Counted from the stretch's first letter, positions 8,353 to 18,873 are shown. The stretch: DNA of 64,000 nucleotides from Anseongella ginsenosidimutans (GCF_008033235.1 NZ_CP042432.1:1426001-1490000), one strand, 5' to 3'. Made by a program: numbers and translations. The notes: a model not told the origin generated them from the sequence alone.

Positions 8353-9930
8353 TTAATTAAAAAATACATAGAGGGCGACCAGAACCAGGGCAATCAGCAT
8401 CCATATTCCAATGGATCCTGCCGGGAAAATGCCGAGCTGCCGGTAAACGGTACCGAGCGGAATGAATTTCCTTTTGTCCTCTTCTTTACCGGTTATCAAA
8501 GAAACACTCACCATAAAGGCGGAGAGGAAGGCAAACAGGTAGAATGACATCAATAAGTACGGTGGAATAAATCCTTTGTACGGGAACCCGCCCAGGTCCA
8601 GTATCGCCACAACGAAACAGAGTGCAAAGCCAAAGACGAGCGTGAGATTCGCCGCTTTGGAGGTTGCTTTTTTCCAGAGTACGCCGGTCAGGAATACGAC
8701 GGACATAGGCGGCGCCAGGTAACTGATGATCGACTGCAGCAGGCCAAACAGGTCCTTTTCTACTCGCTGCAGTAAAACTGCCATCAGGACAGCTAACACC
8801 GCTCCCAGCAACGTTACCCATTGTCCCAGTTTACGTTCGCTGATCTTATGCAGATGCGGATTGGTTTTTCTTTTGCAGACATCCAGGATGAATACGGTGC
8901 TTAAAGAGTTTAAACCCGAGTCGATGGTGCTGATCAGGGAAGCGAGAATGGCAATGACCGCCAATCCGAACAAGCCCGGAGGTAAGACCTCCATGGAAAG
9001 TGTTAAAAACGCCTCATCGGGATTGTTCAGATCCGGAAACAATAGGAAGCATATAATTCCCGGCATCACGAACAGAAAGGTATCCAGAATTTTGAGCCCG
9101 GCTGTAAACAGAACGCCTTTTTGTGCCTGCTGTATGCCTTTTGCGCCCAACGCCCTTTGCACAATCGTCTGATCGGTACACCAAAACCAAATGCCCAAAA
9201 CCGGATATCCAAGTATCAACGCGTACCAGGGATAGGTGTCATCAGACGCCGGCAACAGCAAATGCCAGTAATGCTCGGGGGCGGATGAATACACTTGTTC
9301 AAGGCCTCCTGCGGCGCTGACGCCCAATATCAGTAAGGCTAGTGAAATGATGATCAGCAATATCATCTGGAAGGCATCCGTATATGCTACTGCTGTCAGG
9401 CCACCGGTAATGGTGAAACTCATGCTGACGATCATCAGCAAACTAACGGAAAGCCAGAGCGGCCAGTCCAGCATCTGGCTGACAATAATTCCACCGGCAT
9501 AGAGGGTGCCTCCCAGCCAAAGAATGAGGATGGATACCAATGCATATATCGCCACGATATCACGGGTGGTTTGGTTAAAGCGAAAACTCAGATATTCGGG
9601 GGTCGTATGAATACGGGCATGCAGATATCGAGGGACAAAAATTTTTGACAGCATTAACAGGATGGGAAATGTCAGCCAGGAGAAGTTGCCTCCAACCAAT
9701 CCGGTTGAATAAGCCAGGCTTGCAGTAGCGATCAGCATGGAAGGCGATACATTCGTGCCCCACATTGATAATCCGACGGTATGCCATTTCAGCTGACGGC
9801 CGCCCAGAAACAGGTCGCCGCCCAGCTGATTTGATCTTCTGCTTGCCCAAAAGCCGATCGCCAGTAACAATATGAGATATACGATGATTACCGAGTAATC
9901 TGAAATGCCCAGGTGATCGACGATATTCAT
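8353..9930 (-). CDS. Sodium:solute symporter (SSS family)
   Basis: The start at 9930 (MNIVDHLGISDYSVII) was chosen because it gives a normal SSS N-terminus and avoids overlap with the upstream gene; a longer frame to 9996 exists. About 14 hydrophobic segments are visible, with the family motifs ASRRSNQLGGDLFLGGRQ, GFRFNQTTRD-like loop and the GLNSLSTVFILD region. SSS carriers import sugars, sugar acids or other small solutes with sodium. Its place between the hydrolase-like gene and the mutarotase-like gene makes a mono- or disaccharide or uronate the likely cargo. Confidence 0.85.
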   Translation of the reverse strand: MNIVDHLGISDYSVIIVYLILLLAIGFWASRRSNQLGGDLFLGGRQLKWHTVGLSMWGTNVSPSMLIATASLAYSTGLVGGNFSWLTFPILLMLSKIFVPRYLHARIHTTPEYLSFRFNQTTRDIVAIYALVSILILWLGGTLYAGGIIVSQMLDWPLWLSVSLLMIVSMSFTITGGLTAVAYTDAFQMILLIIISLALLILGVSAAGGLEQVYSSAPEHYWHLLLPASDDTYPWYALILGYPVLGIWFWCTDQTIVQRALGAKGIQQAQKGVLFTAGLKILDTFLFVMPGIICFLLFPDLNNPDEAFLTLSMEVLPPGLFGLAVIAILASLISTIDSGLNSLSTVFILDVCKRKTNPHLHKISERKLGQWVTLLGAVLAVLMAVLLQRVEKDLFGLLQSIISYLAPPMSVVFLTGVLWKKATSKAANLTLVFGFALCFVVAILDLGGFPYKGFIPPYLLMSFYLFAFLSAFMVSVSLITGKEEDKRKFIPLGTVYRQLGIFPAGSIGIWMLIALVLVALYVFFN

Positions 9931-9940
9931 GATGCTGCTT

Positions 9941-12235
9941 TTATCTTGGCGAACGGCTGCTTCCGTGCAGCTCATAGCTGGAGATCCGCTGGCCATTCCG
10001 CCATTCGTGTAACACCCAGGTGTCCTGGTCCGAGCCTTCTTTCAGGGTCCAGTTTTTTTCCGGTTTTGCAAGCAGCTTTTTGATCCAGCGGGGAAAGGCG
10101 TTCGCGGCACTGGCATCTTCCCAGGTTCTGATTACCTTAAAAATCGCTTCCTTTTGGGGGCAGCTTTCCACATCTTCCTGGCTCAGGTACAGGCTGTAGG
10201 TGGCGCCGATCCCTACCGAAATAGCCTGTATGTGTTCATACTGAGCCGCTGTGGAGGTGGCGGTTATCGGAAAATTGCTGCCCATGGTTGCCGGAAAATA
10301 GTTCGCGTACGTTACATCGCGAAGGTCCTTACCCTGGCTGGTGGCGCTCCCCCATTCACGTGTTTCGACATCGTACAGGTTTTTACCTCCCCCCACATTC
10401 CATATGCTTTGATAATGCCAGGAACCTTCCGACAGCGTGGCTCCTGTAAAGCGGATGGGAGGAATTTTATGATAGGCAGCCCGTTCGAACATTTTTCGAA
10501 AAAAACGCTTCACCGAATAGTAGCCATGGCCGTTGTTGAACAAAAATTCCAGTCCGTCAAAGTCGTAATAGCCTATGCCGTTAATATGGCATACGTCAGC
10601 ATAATATTTTGCGATTTCATCCTGCAGTTCCATATTGGGTATCAACCCGTCATAACCATAGTTAATGGTTACCTGCAGTTTGTAAACGGTGTCCATGGAG
10701 AAATGGGCAGAGGGCCGGGTGCCCCAGTAGCCCCGTTTTACGTTTAAGAGCCTGTATGGTTCCTGTTCTGATACCCCGAGATAATGAATCAGCTCTTTTC
10801 CGATCTTGATCATGTTCAAATTCTCAGCATGCCCTTCCCAACTGCCAATCTCGTCCATATACTTTGGATCATCAATAATGAGGATGGTATCGGTTGGGCT
10901 GATATTGTTCATCAGCAATCGTTTTTGCTGATAACATAAACTGTCGCTGGGAACGGGGCTGGCATCCCTGGTTCCGGGTGCCAAAGAAGTGGTTATGGGA
11001 GTTCTCCCGATGGTAATTCCGTAGCGTTCCGCCATCCCGGAAAACTCCTTATGGGATTTATTCCCCGATGAGAAGTGCAATGGTTTCTTATCGAATTCTT
11101 TTCCGTCAATATAGCCGGCATTTCCGCGGTCGGGTCGTATAAAACCCTGGTCGTAGAGACTGATCGCTTTAAAGCCCAGCCTGTGGGTATAGCTGATGAT
11201 GCTGTCATACAGCTGACCCCTTGTAATGGCATCAGGTACGTAGGCTGCAGGATCCTTTACCCATTTGCCGTCTATGGTTGGATAGGGAAGGCCTTCCGAC
11301 AATACGATGTTCTGCACAACATCCATCAGGGCCGTACTATCGGGACTGCCCCACAAGGCGACGGATGACCCGATATAGTCGACTCCAGGTATGGGTTGCA
11401 CCTCCAGGTGATTAGGGGTGTTGGCGGCCATATTGGGGATCAGGGAAAAGTAAATTTCCCTTTCCCTTGCCCTGTCCCTTGAATGGTAAGAAACGGAGAT
11501 CCTTCCTTTACTGTCAACCATCGCCGTATTGCCGTACATTATCCTGTAATACGGCTCTTTATGGGCGTAAAATGCCACATCGCTGATCCCGTTTCCGCCA
11601 AGGGTGAAAACCTGTCCCTCCCGGAGGCTGTCCGGTAAAGGATACCGCACCGTATCGGGGGTGTGAATGATGTACTGAAACGGCGCCGCATCACCGATGG
11701 TTTTGGAAGTGCCCCCCAATGTGTTGTCATCAAGGGCCAGCATGCCGATCGCATAATTGACAGTTTCACTCGTGTCCCGGGCTACGCCGATGATTTCGCC
11801 GAATAAATTGGTGATATTCGTATGGATAGCTCCCCATTGAATTCCTTCAATATCTTCCCGGTTACTCAATGAAAGGAGGGTGAACTTCAGGTATTTTTTC
11901 CTGCCTTCAATGCGGACTTCGGCTACTGAATTATTTGCATAGCTAAGCGTTAAGGCGCTTTTTGATGCGTTATAAGCTGCCGACTGCGGTTCCCATAAGG
12001 TGTCCCGCCTGCTGTCGAACAAACAAAGCAGGGAAGAGGGTTTGTCTGCGGGGCTGAACTCCCGGAAAGGTTGGCTGGTGATATTTTTTATGCTGGTTAT
12101 CCGGCCTTTATTGTTTATTGTAATATCCATGTAGGCCGTCCTGAAACTGGTCTGCGCCGAGGTGGTGCAGCTCATTGCAGCTATCAGAACCGCCATTAAA
12201 AACCACTTAAGTTTATGTATCGTAAAAGTCGTCAT
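9941..12235 (-). CDS. Secreted glycoside-hydrolase-like protein of unrecognised family
   Basis: The ATG at 12235 gives a signal peptide (WFLMAVLIAAMSCTTSAQ). The 764-residue protein has a beta-rich N-terminal half (about residues 30-300) and a C-terminal half that reads like a TIM barrel: FKAISLYDQGFIRP, YDGLIPNMELQDEIAKYY, GIGYYDFDGLEFLFNNGHGY and NGIG strands with acidic residues suitable for catalysis. This two-part layout resembles glycoside hydrolases of the GH-A/GH-D/GH31 type, but I do not recognise a CAZy family. Its place directly after susD supports an outer-surface or periplasmic carbohydrate enzyme. Confidence 0.6.
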   Translation of the reverse strand: MTTFTIHKLKWFLMAVLIAAMSCTTSAQTSFRTAYMDITINNKGRITSIKNITSQPFREFSPADKPSSLLCLFDSRRDTLWEPQSAAYNASKSALTLSYANNSVAEVRIEGRKKYLKFTLLSLSNREDIEGIQWGAIHTNITNLFGEIIGVARDTSETVNYAIGMLALDDNTLGGTSKTIGDAAPFQYIIHTPDTVRYPLPDSLREGQVFTLGGNGISDVAFYAHKEPYYRIMYGNTAMVDSKGRISVSYHSRDRAREREIYFSLIPNMAANTPNHLEVQPIPGVDYIGSSVALWGSPDSTALMDVVQNIVLSEGLPYPTIDGKWVKDPAAYVPDAITRGQLYDSIISYTHRLGFKAISLYDQGFIRPDRGNAGYIDGKEFDKKPLHFSSGNKSHKEFSGMAERYGITIGRTPITTSLAPGTRDASPVPSDSLCYQQKRLLMNNISPTDTILIIDDPKYMDEIGSWEGHAENLNMIKIGKELIHYLGVSEQEPYRLLNVKRGYWGTRPSAHFSMDTVYKLQVTINYGYDGLIPNMELQDEIAKYYADVCHINGIGYYDFDGLEFLFNNGHGYYSVKRFFRKMFERAAYHKIPPIRFTGATLSEGSWHYQSIWNVGGGKNLYDVETREWGSATSQGKDLRDVTYANYFPATMGSNFPITATSTAAQYEHIQAISVGIGATYSLYLSQEDVESCPQKEAIFKVIRTWEDASAANAFPRWIKKLLAKPEKNWTLKEGSDQDTWVLHEWRNGQRISSYELHGSSRSPR

Positions 12236-12301
12236 CTGTGTTATATAAGTCTTTGCCCGCAAAGTGAATAATAAGGGACCTTCAGGCCTCCATTCAAGCA
12301 G

Positions 12302-14023
12302 CTATTGTAACGGATCGAAGGTGCCGCCGTCCCATCCGACGGTCTGCTCCAGTTTTACGTCCTTTTGAATATAGGACTCCGGTATCCCGAAAAAATAATA
12401 GCTGTCAGGGATGTTGAAAACTTCGCCTGCTGCGGATTCGACATTAAAAACCTCCCATGTAAATTTATTCCACACGTTGTCAATATTGTCATAATTCTTC
12501 GGAGGCGTTTCACCAGCCTTGAGTGTAAACAGCAATCCCTTATGCACAACCTGCTCATTCAGAATATCAAATCTTCGCCACCTGCGCAGGTCATCCCAGC
12601 GTTTATTTTCAAAAGCAAACTCTACAAACCGCTCATTAATGTAGGCTTCCCGGATATCACTTTGGCTGCTTGCGGTGAGGCCATAATTTCCCGAAGGGCC
12701 TGCCGCTATTCCGGCACGTTCCCTGACATCTTTCAGTACCTGCATCGCTTCACCTGTTTTACCTGTTTCATTTGCGGCTTCGCCATAATTCATCAGCACT
12801 TCGGTAAACCGGATCTCGATCCAGTCGACATCGGCCTGATCGATGGCCGACGCATCAATGTCCTTGTCAACAGCTTTTAACCTGTAAAAGCCGGTATAAT
12901 TATTACCATGTCCTCCGTAAAGAATCAGTTCGGAATGATCCCCCGTCGGAAGGTCGTACATCCACAAATGCGATTGCATGTTAACCAGTTCTTTTATATT
13001 GTAGCGGGTGGTTCCATTATAAGCGATATTTGCATAAAAGCGATTGTCGCGATCCTTATAAAACTGACCGTAGCCGGCGGAGGGATCAAAAGCGGATCCG
13101 TCTGTCATCGGGAAGGCATTGACCAGCTTCAGGGAGGGGCGGTCAAAGCCGACATTATCCCGCGTGGCCCATATCGGCCGCAAAAGATTTTGGTTGTGGG
13201 TATGACCCGGATTAAAATACTGGTTGACCATAATCACTTCCTTGTTTCCCTCCTGGTACCAGATATCTTCGTAGTCACCCTGAAACAACCCTTTTCCCTT
13301 CGACTCCAAAAACTCTTTGGCTGCCTTGTTGGCATCGTAGGCGGCTGTCCACCTGGACATGTCCCCGGCGGGGTTAAATTGCGGGCTGGCAAAAAACAGC
13401 AATACCCTTCCTTTGAACGCCATAGCTGTGCCTTTGTCGATCCTGCCGTAATCGCTGCCGGTCCATTCCTCCGGCAACAAGCCGGCTGCCTCGTCAAGGT
13501 CACGGGCAATCTGTGCGAAACATTCCGCGGCGTTGCTTCGGGGCACGGACAATTCTTCTTCATCCAGACTTTGAGCATGCAGCACCAGCGGCACACCGCC
13601 ATAAAGTTTGGTCATTTCGAAATATGCCCAGGCCCGGAAGAACAATGCCTGCCCCTTTAAGCGGCCAAGGAACTCTCCGTCGAGCGGACTGGTTTCTATT
13701 TCCTGAAGCAAAATATTGATTTTCCTGATATTCGCATAGGGCCAGTAGTTAACGGTATTGACACTAGCCGCCCCTTTAAGGATACTCTGCATAGTAAGGC
13801 CGTCGCTATTTGGCGCCTCGTCGGATGCCCCGCCGTTGAAAGGCATGCCCGGCATAAACAGGCTATAAACATTATTGATATAAGCTTCGGCCAGCGCCTC
13901 ACTGCTCCATACGTCACCAGGATTTACGGCGTTGAGGTTTTCTTTATCGAATACCTTTTCACATGAACCTGAAACAAGTCCGAGCGCAGTAAAAATTACT
14001 GCTATATAATTAGTTCGTTTCAT
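12302..14023 (-). CDS. SusD/RagB-family nutrient-binding outer-membrane lipoprotein
   Basis: The 573-residue protein has a lipoprotein signal (FTALGLVSGSCEK, Cys at 20) and the SusD hallmarks: LNAVNPGDVWSSEALAEAYIN at the N-terminus, FFRAWAYFEMTKLYGGVPLV in the TPR-like core, and the C-terminal INERFVEFAFENKRWDDLRRW motif. SusD lipoproteins close over the extracellular face of the SusC transporter and hold glycans. It lies 12 bases after the susC stop, forming the standard pair. Confidence 0.95.
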   Translation of the reverse strand: MKRTNYIAVIFTALGLVSGSCEKVFDKENLNAVNPGDVWSSEALAEAYINNVYSLFMPGMPFNGGASDEAPNSDGLTMQSILKGAASVNTVNYWPYANIRKINILLQEIETSPLDGEFLGRLKGQALFFRAWAYFEMTKLYGGVPLVLHAQSLDEEELSVPRSNAAECFAQIARDLDEAAGLLPEEWTGSDYGRIDKGTAMAFKGRVLLFFASPQFNPAGDMSRWTAAYDANKAAKEFLESKGKGLFQGDYEDIWYQEGNKEVIMVNQYFNPGHTHNQNLLRPIWATRDNVGFDRPSLKLVNAFPMTDGSAFDPSAGYGQFYKDRDNRFYANIAYNGTTRYNIKELVNMQSHLWMYDLPTGDHSELILYGGHGNNYTGFYRLKAVDKDIDASAIDQADVDWIEIRFTEVLMNYGEAANETGKTGEAMQVLKDVRERAGIAAGPSGNYGLTASSQSDIREAYINERFVEFAFENKRWDDLRRWRRFDILNEQVVHKGLLFTLKAGETPPKNYDNIDNVWNKFTWEVFNVESAAGEVFNIPDSYYFFGIPESYIQKDVKLEQTVGWDGGTFDPLQ

Positions 14024-14035
14024 CTTTGTATTAAA

Positions 14036-17000
14036 TTATAAGGTTAGGCTTAAACCCAAGCTATAGCTCTTCATATTCGGATAGGAACCCGCACTGCTTA
14101 ATTCTACATCATATGCCTTGAATTCGGATATGTTGAATAGATTAGTGCCTGCGGCAAATAGTTTTACTCGTTCAATCCCGATGGAACTGAGTATTTTGGC
14201 AGGTAACTCGTACCCTATATTTAAATACCTTAACCTCAAATAGTCGGCGTTTTTAAGCCAGAAGGTGGAGGTCCATTGATTTGACCCGATATTCCAGTCC
14301 GGTTTTGGCATGGAGGCATCTGTATTGTCAGGTGTCCAGTGATCTTGCCAGATGCCGTATACACGTGTCCAGCCGTAAGGCGGCTGAACGCTGAGGATCT
14401 TCTTGTAACCGCCCGCGCCCTGGAAAAAGACATCAATGCTAAAGCCCTTGAAACTGCCACCTAGTTTAATGCCATAGGTGGACGTCGGCGCGGCATAGTT
14501 GGCGATGACTTTTTGGTCCCAGCTATCAATTTTGCCATCCGGGACACCGCCTGCGCCGTTTAAATCTATATAATTAAGCTGACCCAGCTGAGGAGCCCGG
14601 CCATCGATCGTATAGCCGGCGGGCAGCGCGTCGATATCTGCCTGTGTTCTCAGGATATCGTCGTATTCATATCCTACAATGTAATTCCATGACCGGCCAA
14701 TCCGGTTCTGGTAATCCCGGATGTTTTCACCCTGGGCAATTTTTACAACTTCATCCCTGGCATAGCCATAGTTGCCGCCAATATAATAGTTGAACCCGCC
14801 AATATTATTAGAATAATCCAGCTCCACTTCAAACCCGTTTGATTTCATCTCCCCATAATTCGTATTCGGCACGTCGCCGCCCACGGTAGAGGGGAGTTCA
14901 TCCAGCTGGGAACCCAGGATATCTTTCGTTCTTTTGTTCCAGATATCGACAACGATGCCGAGATTATTCGTCAGGTTTAATTCCAGGCCTAAATTCGCCG
15001 ACTCGGAAGTTTCCCAGGTCATGTAAGGATTGGTGATCCCGCCGTATTGGATCCCTTTGACTTCGCGAGGCGTGTCGCCAAAGTAAAAGCCGTTAGCAGC
15101 CACGTACTGTTCCTGCCAGCGCCAGGGGGCCACCTGGTCATTGCCGACAGTTCCGTAAGAAGCTCTTAGTTTAAGTCTTTCTATAAATCCTATGTCAAAA
15201 AAATCTTCCTCCGATATGACCCAGCCGGCTGAAACCGAAGGAAAAAATCCCCATCGCTCACTCGGTTTAAAAATGATTGACCCGTCGTATCTGAACGAAG
15301 CTGAAAAGAGGTATTTTGACTTAAAGTCATAGTTTACCCGTCCAACATAAGAAAGCCTTGCCGTTTCACTTTCCGACCCGCCGGCTCTCGAATCTTCCGC
15401 GGCGCCGCTTGTCTGGTTCCACTGGTCTCTGACTAAAATCGGAAAATCATATCGCTGACCGAAGAGGCCGTTACTGAACCCTTCGCTCTGTTCGTACACC
15501 AGTAATGCATCCAATGCATGGTCTCCGAATACCCTTTTGTAATTCAGCTGGGTGTTGAATTGATAAGATCTTGCTAAATTTGCAGATTCATATATGCCCT
15601 CCCTGGACGGACCGGAACTTAACACGGTGGTACCGGTCAATTGTACCTGAGAGAAATTGTGTTCAGTATATCCGGTGATATCGTACAGTTCGTGCTTCTT
15701 CTCAAAAATCTTTAAGTTGCTCGCCGATTTGTCGTAGGCGTAGGTGACCTTTGCCGATAATCCTTTGACTTTCGGAATCTCGTAGGTTAAGCTTAGTATG
15801 GCACTTTGATCTTGTATCCTGTTTCTCCAATAGCCGGAATTGTTGATCAGCTCACCCACGTTGCCCAGCCATCCTAAGTTAGGGGCCTTGCCATCTATTG
15901 AGATAGGCTGATAAAACTGCCAGGTTTGAAGCTTTTTCCATAAATCGGGCAACGCATCATCGCCATAATCATAAGCCCAATTGAACTTTTGCCGCTCGCT
16001 GTTGTTCAAGGCCAGGTTTACATTTGCCGTCAAATTCCTGCTCAGGTTGACTTCCAGGTTCGCTCGCAGGTTCTGTTTGTCAAATTTCAGCGGGTCAAGG
16101 AAGCCGGTTTGTCCGAAAATGGCTCCTCCCATATAATATCTGACATGCTCGTTTCCCCCGGAAATGCTCACGGCGTGGCGATTGCTTGCCGGGTCTTTAT
16201 ATACCTCTTTCAGATAGTCGTAGCCGTAACCATTATTCACCGTTTCCAGCCAGGCGACATCTTCTTCACTCCATGAAAACCATTCGGTTTCGCTGACGAC
16301 ATTGGCCAGGCGGGCAATATCAACGCCTGACATCATCTCCGGCAATTTGGTAGGCTCTTCCGTGTCAAAAGTTGCGGTATAAGTGATGATTGGCTTGCCC
16401 GTATGCCCTTTTTTGGTGTTTACCAGCACTACTCCGTTCGCGGCCCTGGATCCGTATATGGCAGCCGAGGCCGCGTCCTTTAACACGCTGACCTCCTCCA
16501 CTTCGTTAATGTCAAGCGCGTCAAAATCAGATTTCGATTTAACAATGCCGTCAATAACATACACGGGATCGGAATTATTCCATGTCCCCCTGCTCCTGAT
16601 CGTTAAATTAGATGCAACACCGGGGGTTCCCGTAGCGCTGCTGACGCGTACGCCGGAAAGCCGTCCGGCAAGTAACGATGTCAGATTAGAAGCCGAAAGC
16701 TCTGCGATCTCCGCTGCTTTTATGTTTGTTACCGACCCGGTTAAAGTGGCTTTACTTTGCGAACCATACCCTATGACAATGACTTCATCCAGACGATCGG
16801 TATCTTCTTCCATTGTCAGGTCAATGGTTTTATCTTCGCCCACGGCTATATTAACGGTTTTCATGCCCAGGTGTGAGAACACCAATGTATCGCCTGTGCG
16901 GGCCTCCAGGATATAGGCGCCATCCAAGTCCGACTGAGTCCCCCTATTGGTTCCCTGCACTACAATATTGACCCCGGGAAGGGGATTGCCTTCTGTGTCA

Positions 17001-17203
17001 AGGATGGTACCCCGGATCATTTCCTGTACATTCAAAGACATGGGCGGCCCGAAGGAAGGCTTGCTGGCTGGAGGCGAAGCTGTTGCTGAAAAGCCGACGA
17101 CCGCAAGGCTGAAGAATAAGAGGCATCTTATCCCTTGTTTTGAGCTAAAAGCGGAAACCGTTGTGTCCCTGGCAGCTTCCGCCCGATCGTAAATTTTTTT
17201 CAT
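14036..17203 (-). CDS. SusC/RagA-family TonB-linked outer-membrane transporter
   Basis: The 1055-residue protein starts with a signal sequence, followed by a carboxypeptidase-like regulatory beta domain (GTILDTEGNPLPGVNIVVQG, about residues 67-140), a TonB plug (DEVIVIGYGSQSK as TonB-box region; AAIYGSRAANGVVLVNTKKG) and a long beta barrel ending LGLSLTL. The SusC-specific DVLKDAASAAIYGSRAANG-type motif is present. It imports glycans handed over by SusD, using energy from TonB. It is the first gene of the minus-strand sugar operon and is divergent from an AraC regulator. Confidence 0.95.
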   Translation of the reverse strand: MKKIYDRAEAARDTTVSAFSSKQGIRCLLFFSLAVVGFSATASPPASKPSFGPPMSLNVQEMIRGTILDTEGNPLPGVNIVVQGTNRGTQSDLDGAYILEARTGDTLVFSHLGMKTVNIAVGEDKTIDLTMEEDTDRLDEVIVIGYGSQSKATLTGSVTNIKAAEIAELSASNLTSLLAGRLSGVRVSSATGTPGVASNLTIRSRGTWNNSDPVYVIDGIVKSKSDFDALDINEVEEVSVLKDAASAAIYGSRAANGVVLVNTKKGHTGKPIITYTATFDTEEPTKLPEMMSGVDIARLANVVSETEWFSWSEEDVAWLETVNNGYGYDYLKEVYKDPASNRHAVSISGGNEHVRYYMGGAIFGQTGFLDPLKFDKQNLRANLEVNLSRNLTANVNLALNNSERQKFNWAYDYGDDALPDLWKKLQTWQFYQPISIDGKAPNLGWLGNVGELINNSGYWRNRIQDQSAILSLTYEIPKVKGLSAKVTYAYDKSASNLKIFEKKHELYDITGYTEHNFSQVQLTGTTVLSSGPSREGIYESANLARSYQFNTQLNYKRVFGDHALDALLVYEQSEGFSNGLFGQRYDFPILVRDQWNQTSGAAEDSRAGGSESETARLSYVGRVNYDFKSKYLFSASFRYDGSIIFKPSERWGFFPSVSAGWVISEEDFFDIGFIERLKLRASYGTVGNDQVAPWRWQEQYVAANGFYFGDTPREVKGIQYGGITNPYMTWETSESANLGLELNLTNNLGIVVDIWNKRTKDILGSQLDELPSTVGGDVPNTNYGEMKSNGFEVELDYSNNIGGFNYYIGGNYGYARDEVVKIAQGENIRDYQNRIGRSWNYIVGYEYDDILRTQADIDALPAGYTIDGRAPQLGQLNYIDLNGAGGVPDGKIDSWDQKVIANYAAPTSTYGIKLGGSFKGFSIDVFFQGAGGYKKILSVQPPYGWTRVYGIWQDHWTPDNTDASMPKPDWNIGSNQWTSTFWLKNADYLRLRYLNIGYELPAKILSSIGIERVKLFAAGTNLFNISEFKAYDVELSSAGSYPNMKSYSLGLSLTL

Positions 17204-17257
17204 ATTACTGGTTCATTAAAATTAAAGCACCTTAGCTTAGGTTTGGAATTTTAATAC

Positions 17258-17265
17258 AAATGTAA
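17258..17265 (-). promoter_or_regulatory. Candidate -7 box of the susC operon
   Basis: On the minus strand TACATTTG matches the Bacteroidota TAnnTTTG element and lies 54 bases upstream of the susC start. A matching TTTG -33 element is not evident, which would fit a promoter that needs the divergent AraC-type activator. Confidence 0.4.
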
Positions 17266-17368
17266 CCCCGGGGAAAGCCCATTGAGATACGTGATTTGGT
17301 CAATAAAAAGCACTATTTGATCAATATTTTATTTATATTGGAGTTATAGGCATCAAAAAGATGATATC

Positions 17369-18220
17369 ATGGGGTCTATTCAAGTTGAGCAGTTTAATCC
17401 ATCCAGGGGCATCTCGTTCGATATTACCGTTTATAATTCCCTGGTAAGCGCCGGTCCGGCCGTGTTGAAGGTCCATGAAGATTATGAATTAACGGTACTT
17501 TACAATTGTTCGGGGAAAAGGATCGTGGGCAACAGTATCCATAATTTTTACGAAGAGGATATGTTTTTATTAGGGCCCGACCTGCCTCACTCGCTGATCG
17601 TAGATAATCCTGAAAGGAGCCGTGCGGTATGCATCCATTTCAGAGAAAATTCATTTGGACAGGATTTTTTTAATACCCCGCAAAACGCCAGCATTCGAAA
17701 GCTGCTTTCCAGAGCATCCCTGGGGTGTCACTTTGATGGTCCCCATGTGAATGAGATAAAGAAGAAAATAAAGCAGATAAGGATGCTGGATCCTTTTCAT
17801 CAGATGATGTGCTTTTTAGATATCCTGCATGCGCTGAGCAACGTGAAAGACTATACCATATTAAGCAGCCCGGGATACCAGCCTACGTCAAAACGAAAGG
17901 AAGTTAAAAGGATTTCCCTGGTTAACGACTATATCCTGGAGAACTTTAATAAAAAGATTACCCTTGAGGAGTTATCTGAGCTGATAAATGTATCGCCAGC
18001 TACTTTTTGCCGGCTCTTCAAAAAATCAATGAACAAGAATTTTTCTGAGTTCATTACTGAAGTTCGTATTGGTCATGCCTGCAAATTGCTGATGGATTCC
18101 GACATGTCTATCTCCGAGGTATGTTACTTATCGGGGTATAACCATTTAACTCATTTCAATCAAAAGTTCAGGCAGCTGGTAGGAATGACACCTAAGGCTT
18201 ACCGGCATAGCTTTTTATAG
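17369..18220 (+). CDS. AraC-family regulator of the sugar locus
   Basis: The 283-residue protein has an N-terminal cupin-like sensor (KVHEDYELTVLYNCSGKRI, DMFLLGPDLPHSL) and a C-terminal double helix-turn-helix (about 185-283) with ITLEELSELINVSPATFCRL, ISEVCYLSGYNHLTHFNQKF and the terminal GMTPKAYR. The cupin domain suggests that it binds a sugar ligand. It is transcribed away from susC across a 165-base intergenic region, the usual place for a dedicated activator of the operon at 5876-17203. Confidence 0.9.
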   Translation: MGSIQVEQFNPSRGISFDITVYNSLVSAGPAVLKVHEDYELTVLYNCSGKRIVGNSIHNFYEEDMFLLGPDLPHSLIVDNPERSRAVCIHFRENSFGQDFFNTPQNASIRKLLSRASLGCHFDGPHVNEIKKKIKQIRMLDPFHQMMCFLDILHALSNVKDYTILSSPGYQPTSKRKEVKRISLVNDYILENFNKKITLEELSELINVSPATFCRLFKKSMNKNFSEFITEVRIGHACKLLMDSDMSISEVCYLSGYNHLTHFNQKFRQLVGMTPKAYRHSFL

Positions 18221-18226
18221 CTTTTT

Positions 18227-18747
18227 CTATCTCGTATAATATAGCAAAACTGTGCCGCAAGGAAACGGGCTGGACTTCTTAAGTGTCAGCAATTGATTGT
18301 TCTCCAGGGGATTGAAGGCGCTTTTCCCGTTGCCAAGGGCCATGGGGTTCAAAAGGAGATAGAATTCGTCAATTAATCCATGTTGGACGAGCGATGATAC
18401 AAATGAATCGCCGCCGTAAACAATGATGTCCTTGCCGTCCTTCTTTTTCAGGTTCGTTATTTCTTCTGTGATATCGCCCCCGGCGATGGTTGCATTTTCC
18501 CATTTGCTGGCTTTAAGCTTATTGGAGAAAACAACCTTGGGGATACGCTTAAGAGTTTCCCGAGCGTGTAAAAATCGTCTTTGGGATTCTTTGCAACGTT
18601 GTCCCAATAGGGAATAAAATCTTCCGCCGTGTTTCTTCCCAGCAATATGTTGTCCACATTCACAAGGTTGTCCAGGCTAAGATTTGTCATTTCATCGTCC
18701 CATTTGTCGCCCAATGCCATGTTCATCTGTAATTTTAACTTTCTCAT
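18227..18747 (-). pseudogene. DHFR/RibD-C-like reductase, frameshifted and shortened
   Basis: Two minus-strand frames give one DHFR-like protein: the start MRKLKLQMNM with DNILLGRNTAEDFIPYW, and the second part from RIPKVVFSNKLKASKW through GKDIIVYGGDSFVSSLVQHG to the end FPCGTVLLYYTR. They join with one base restored near 18556. The usual SxDGF-x-G loop just after the first strand is also missing, so there is an internal deletion as well. Family members reduce small pterin-like or unknown substrates. This copy is very probably inactive. Confidence 0.7.
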
Positions 18748-18873
18748 GATGATCAGTTTTTAGTTTATCAATACTCCAAAGGTAGGTGCTTAAGAACAAC
18801 GGAAACGGGCCTTAAAGCGACATTGTAACGGTGCGAACACGACCTGATGCATGCGGCCGGTTATAAAAATGTT

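Noticed and set aside
12908-13660. 250-codon plus-strand frame opposite susD
   Set aside because: It is a shadow of the SusD gene on the other strand, with no recognisable family.
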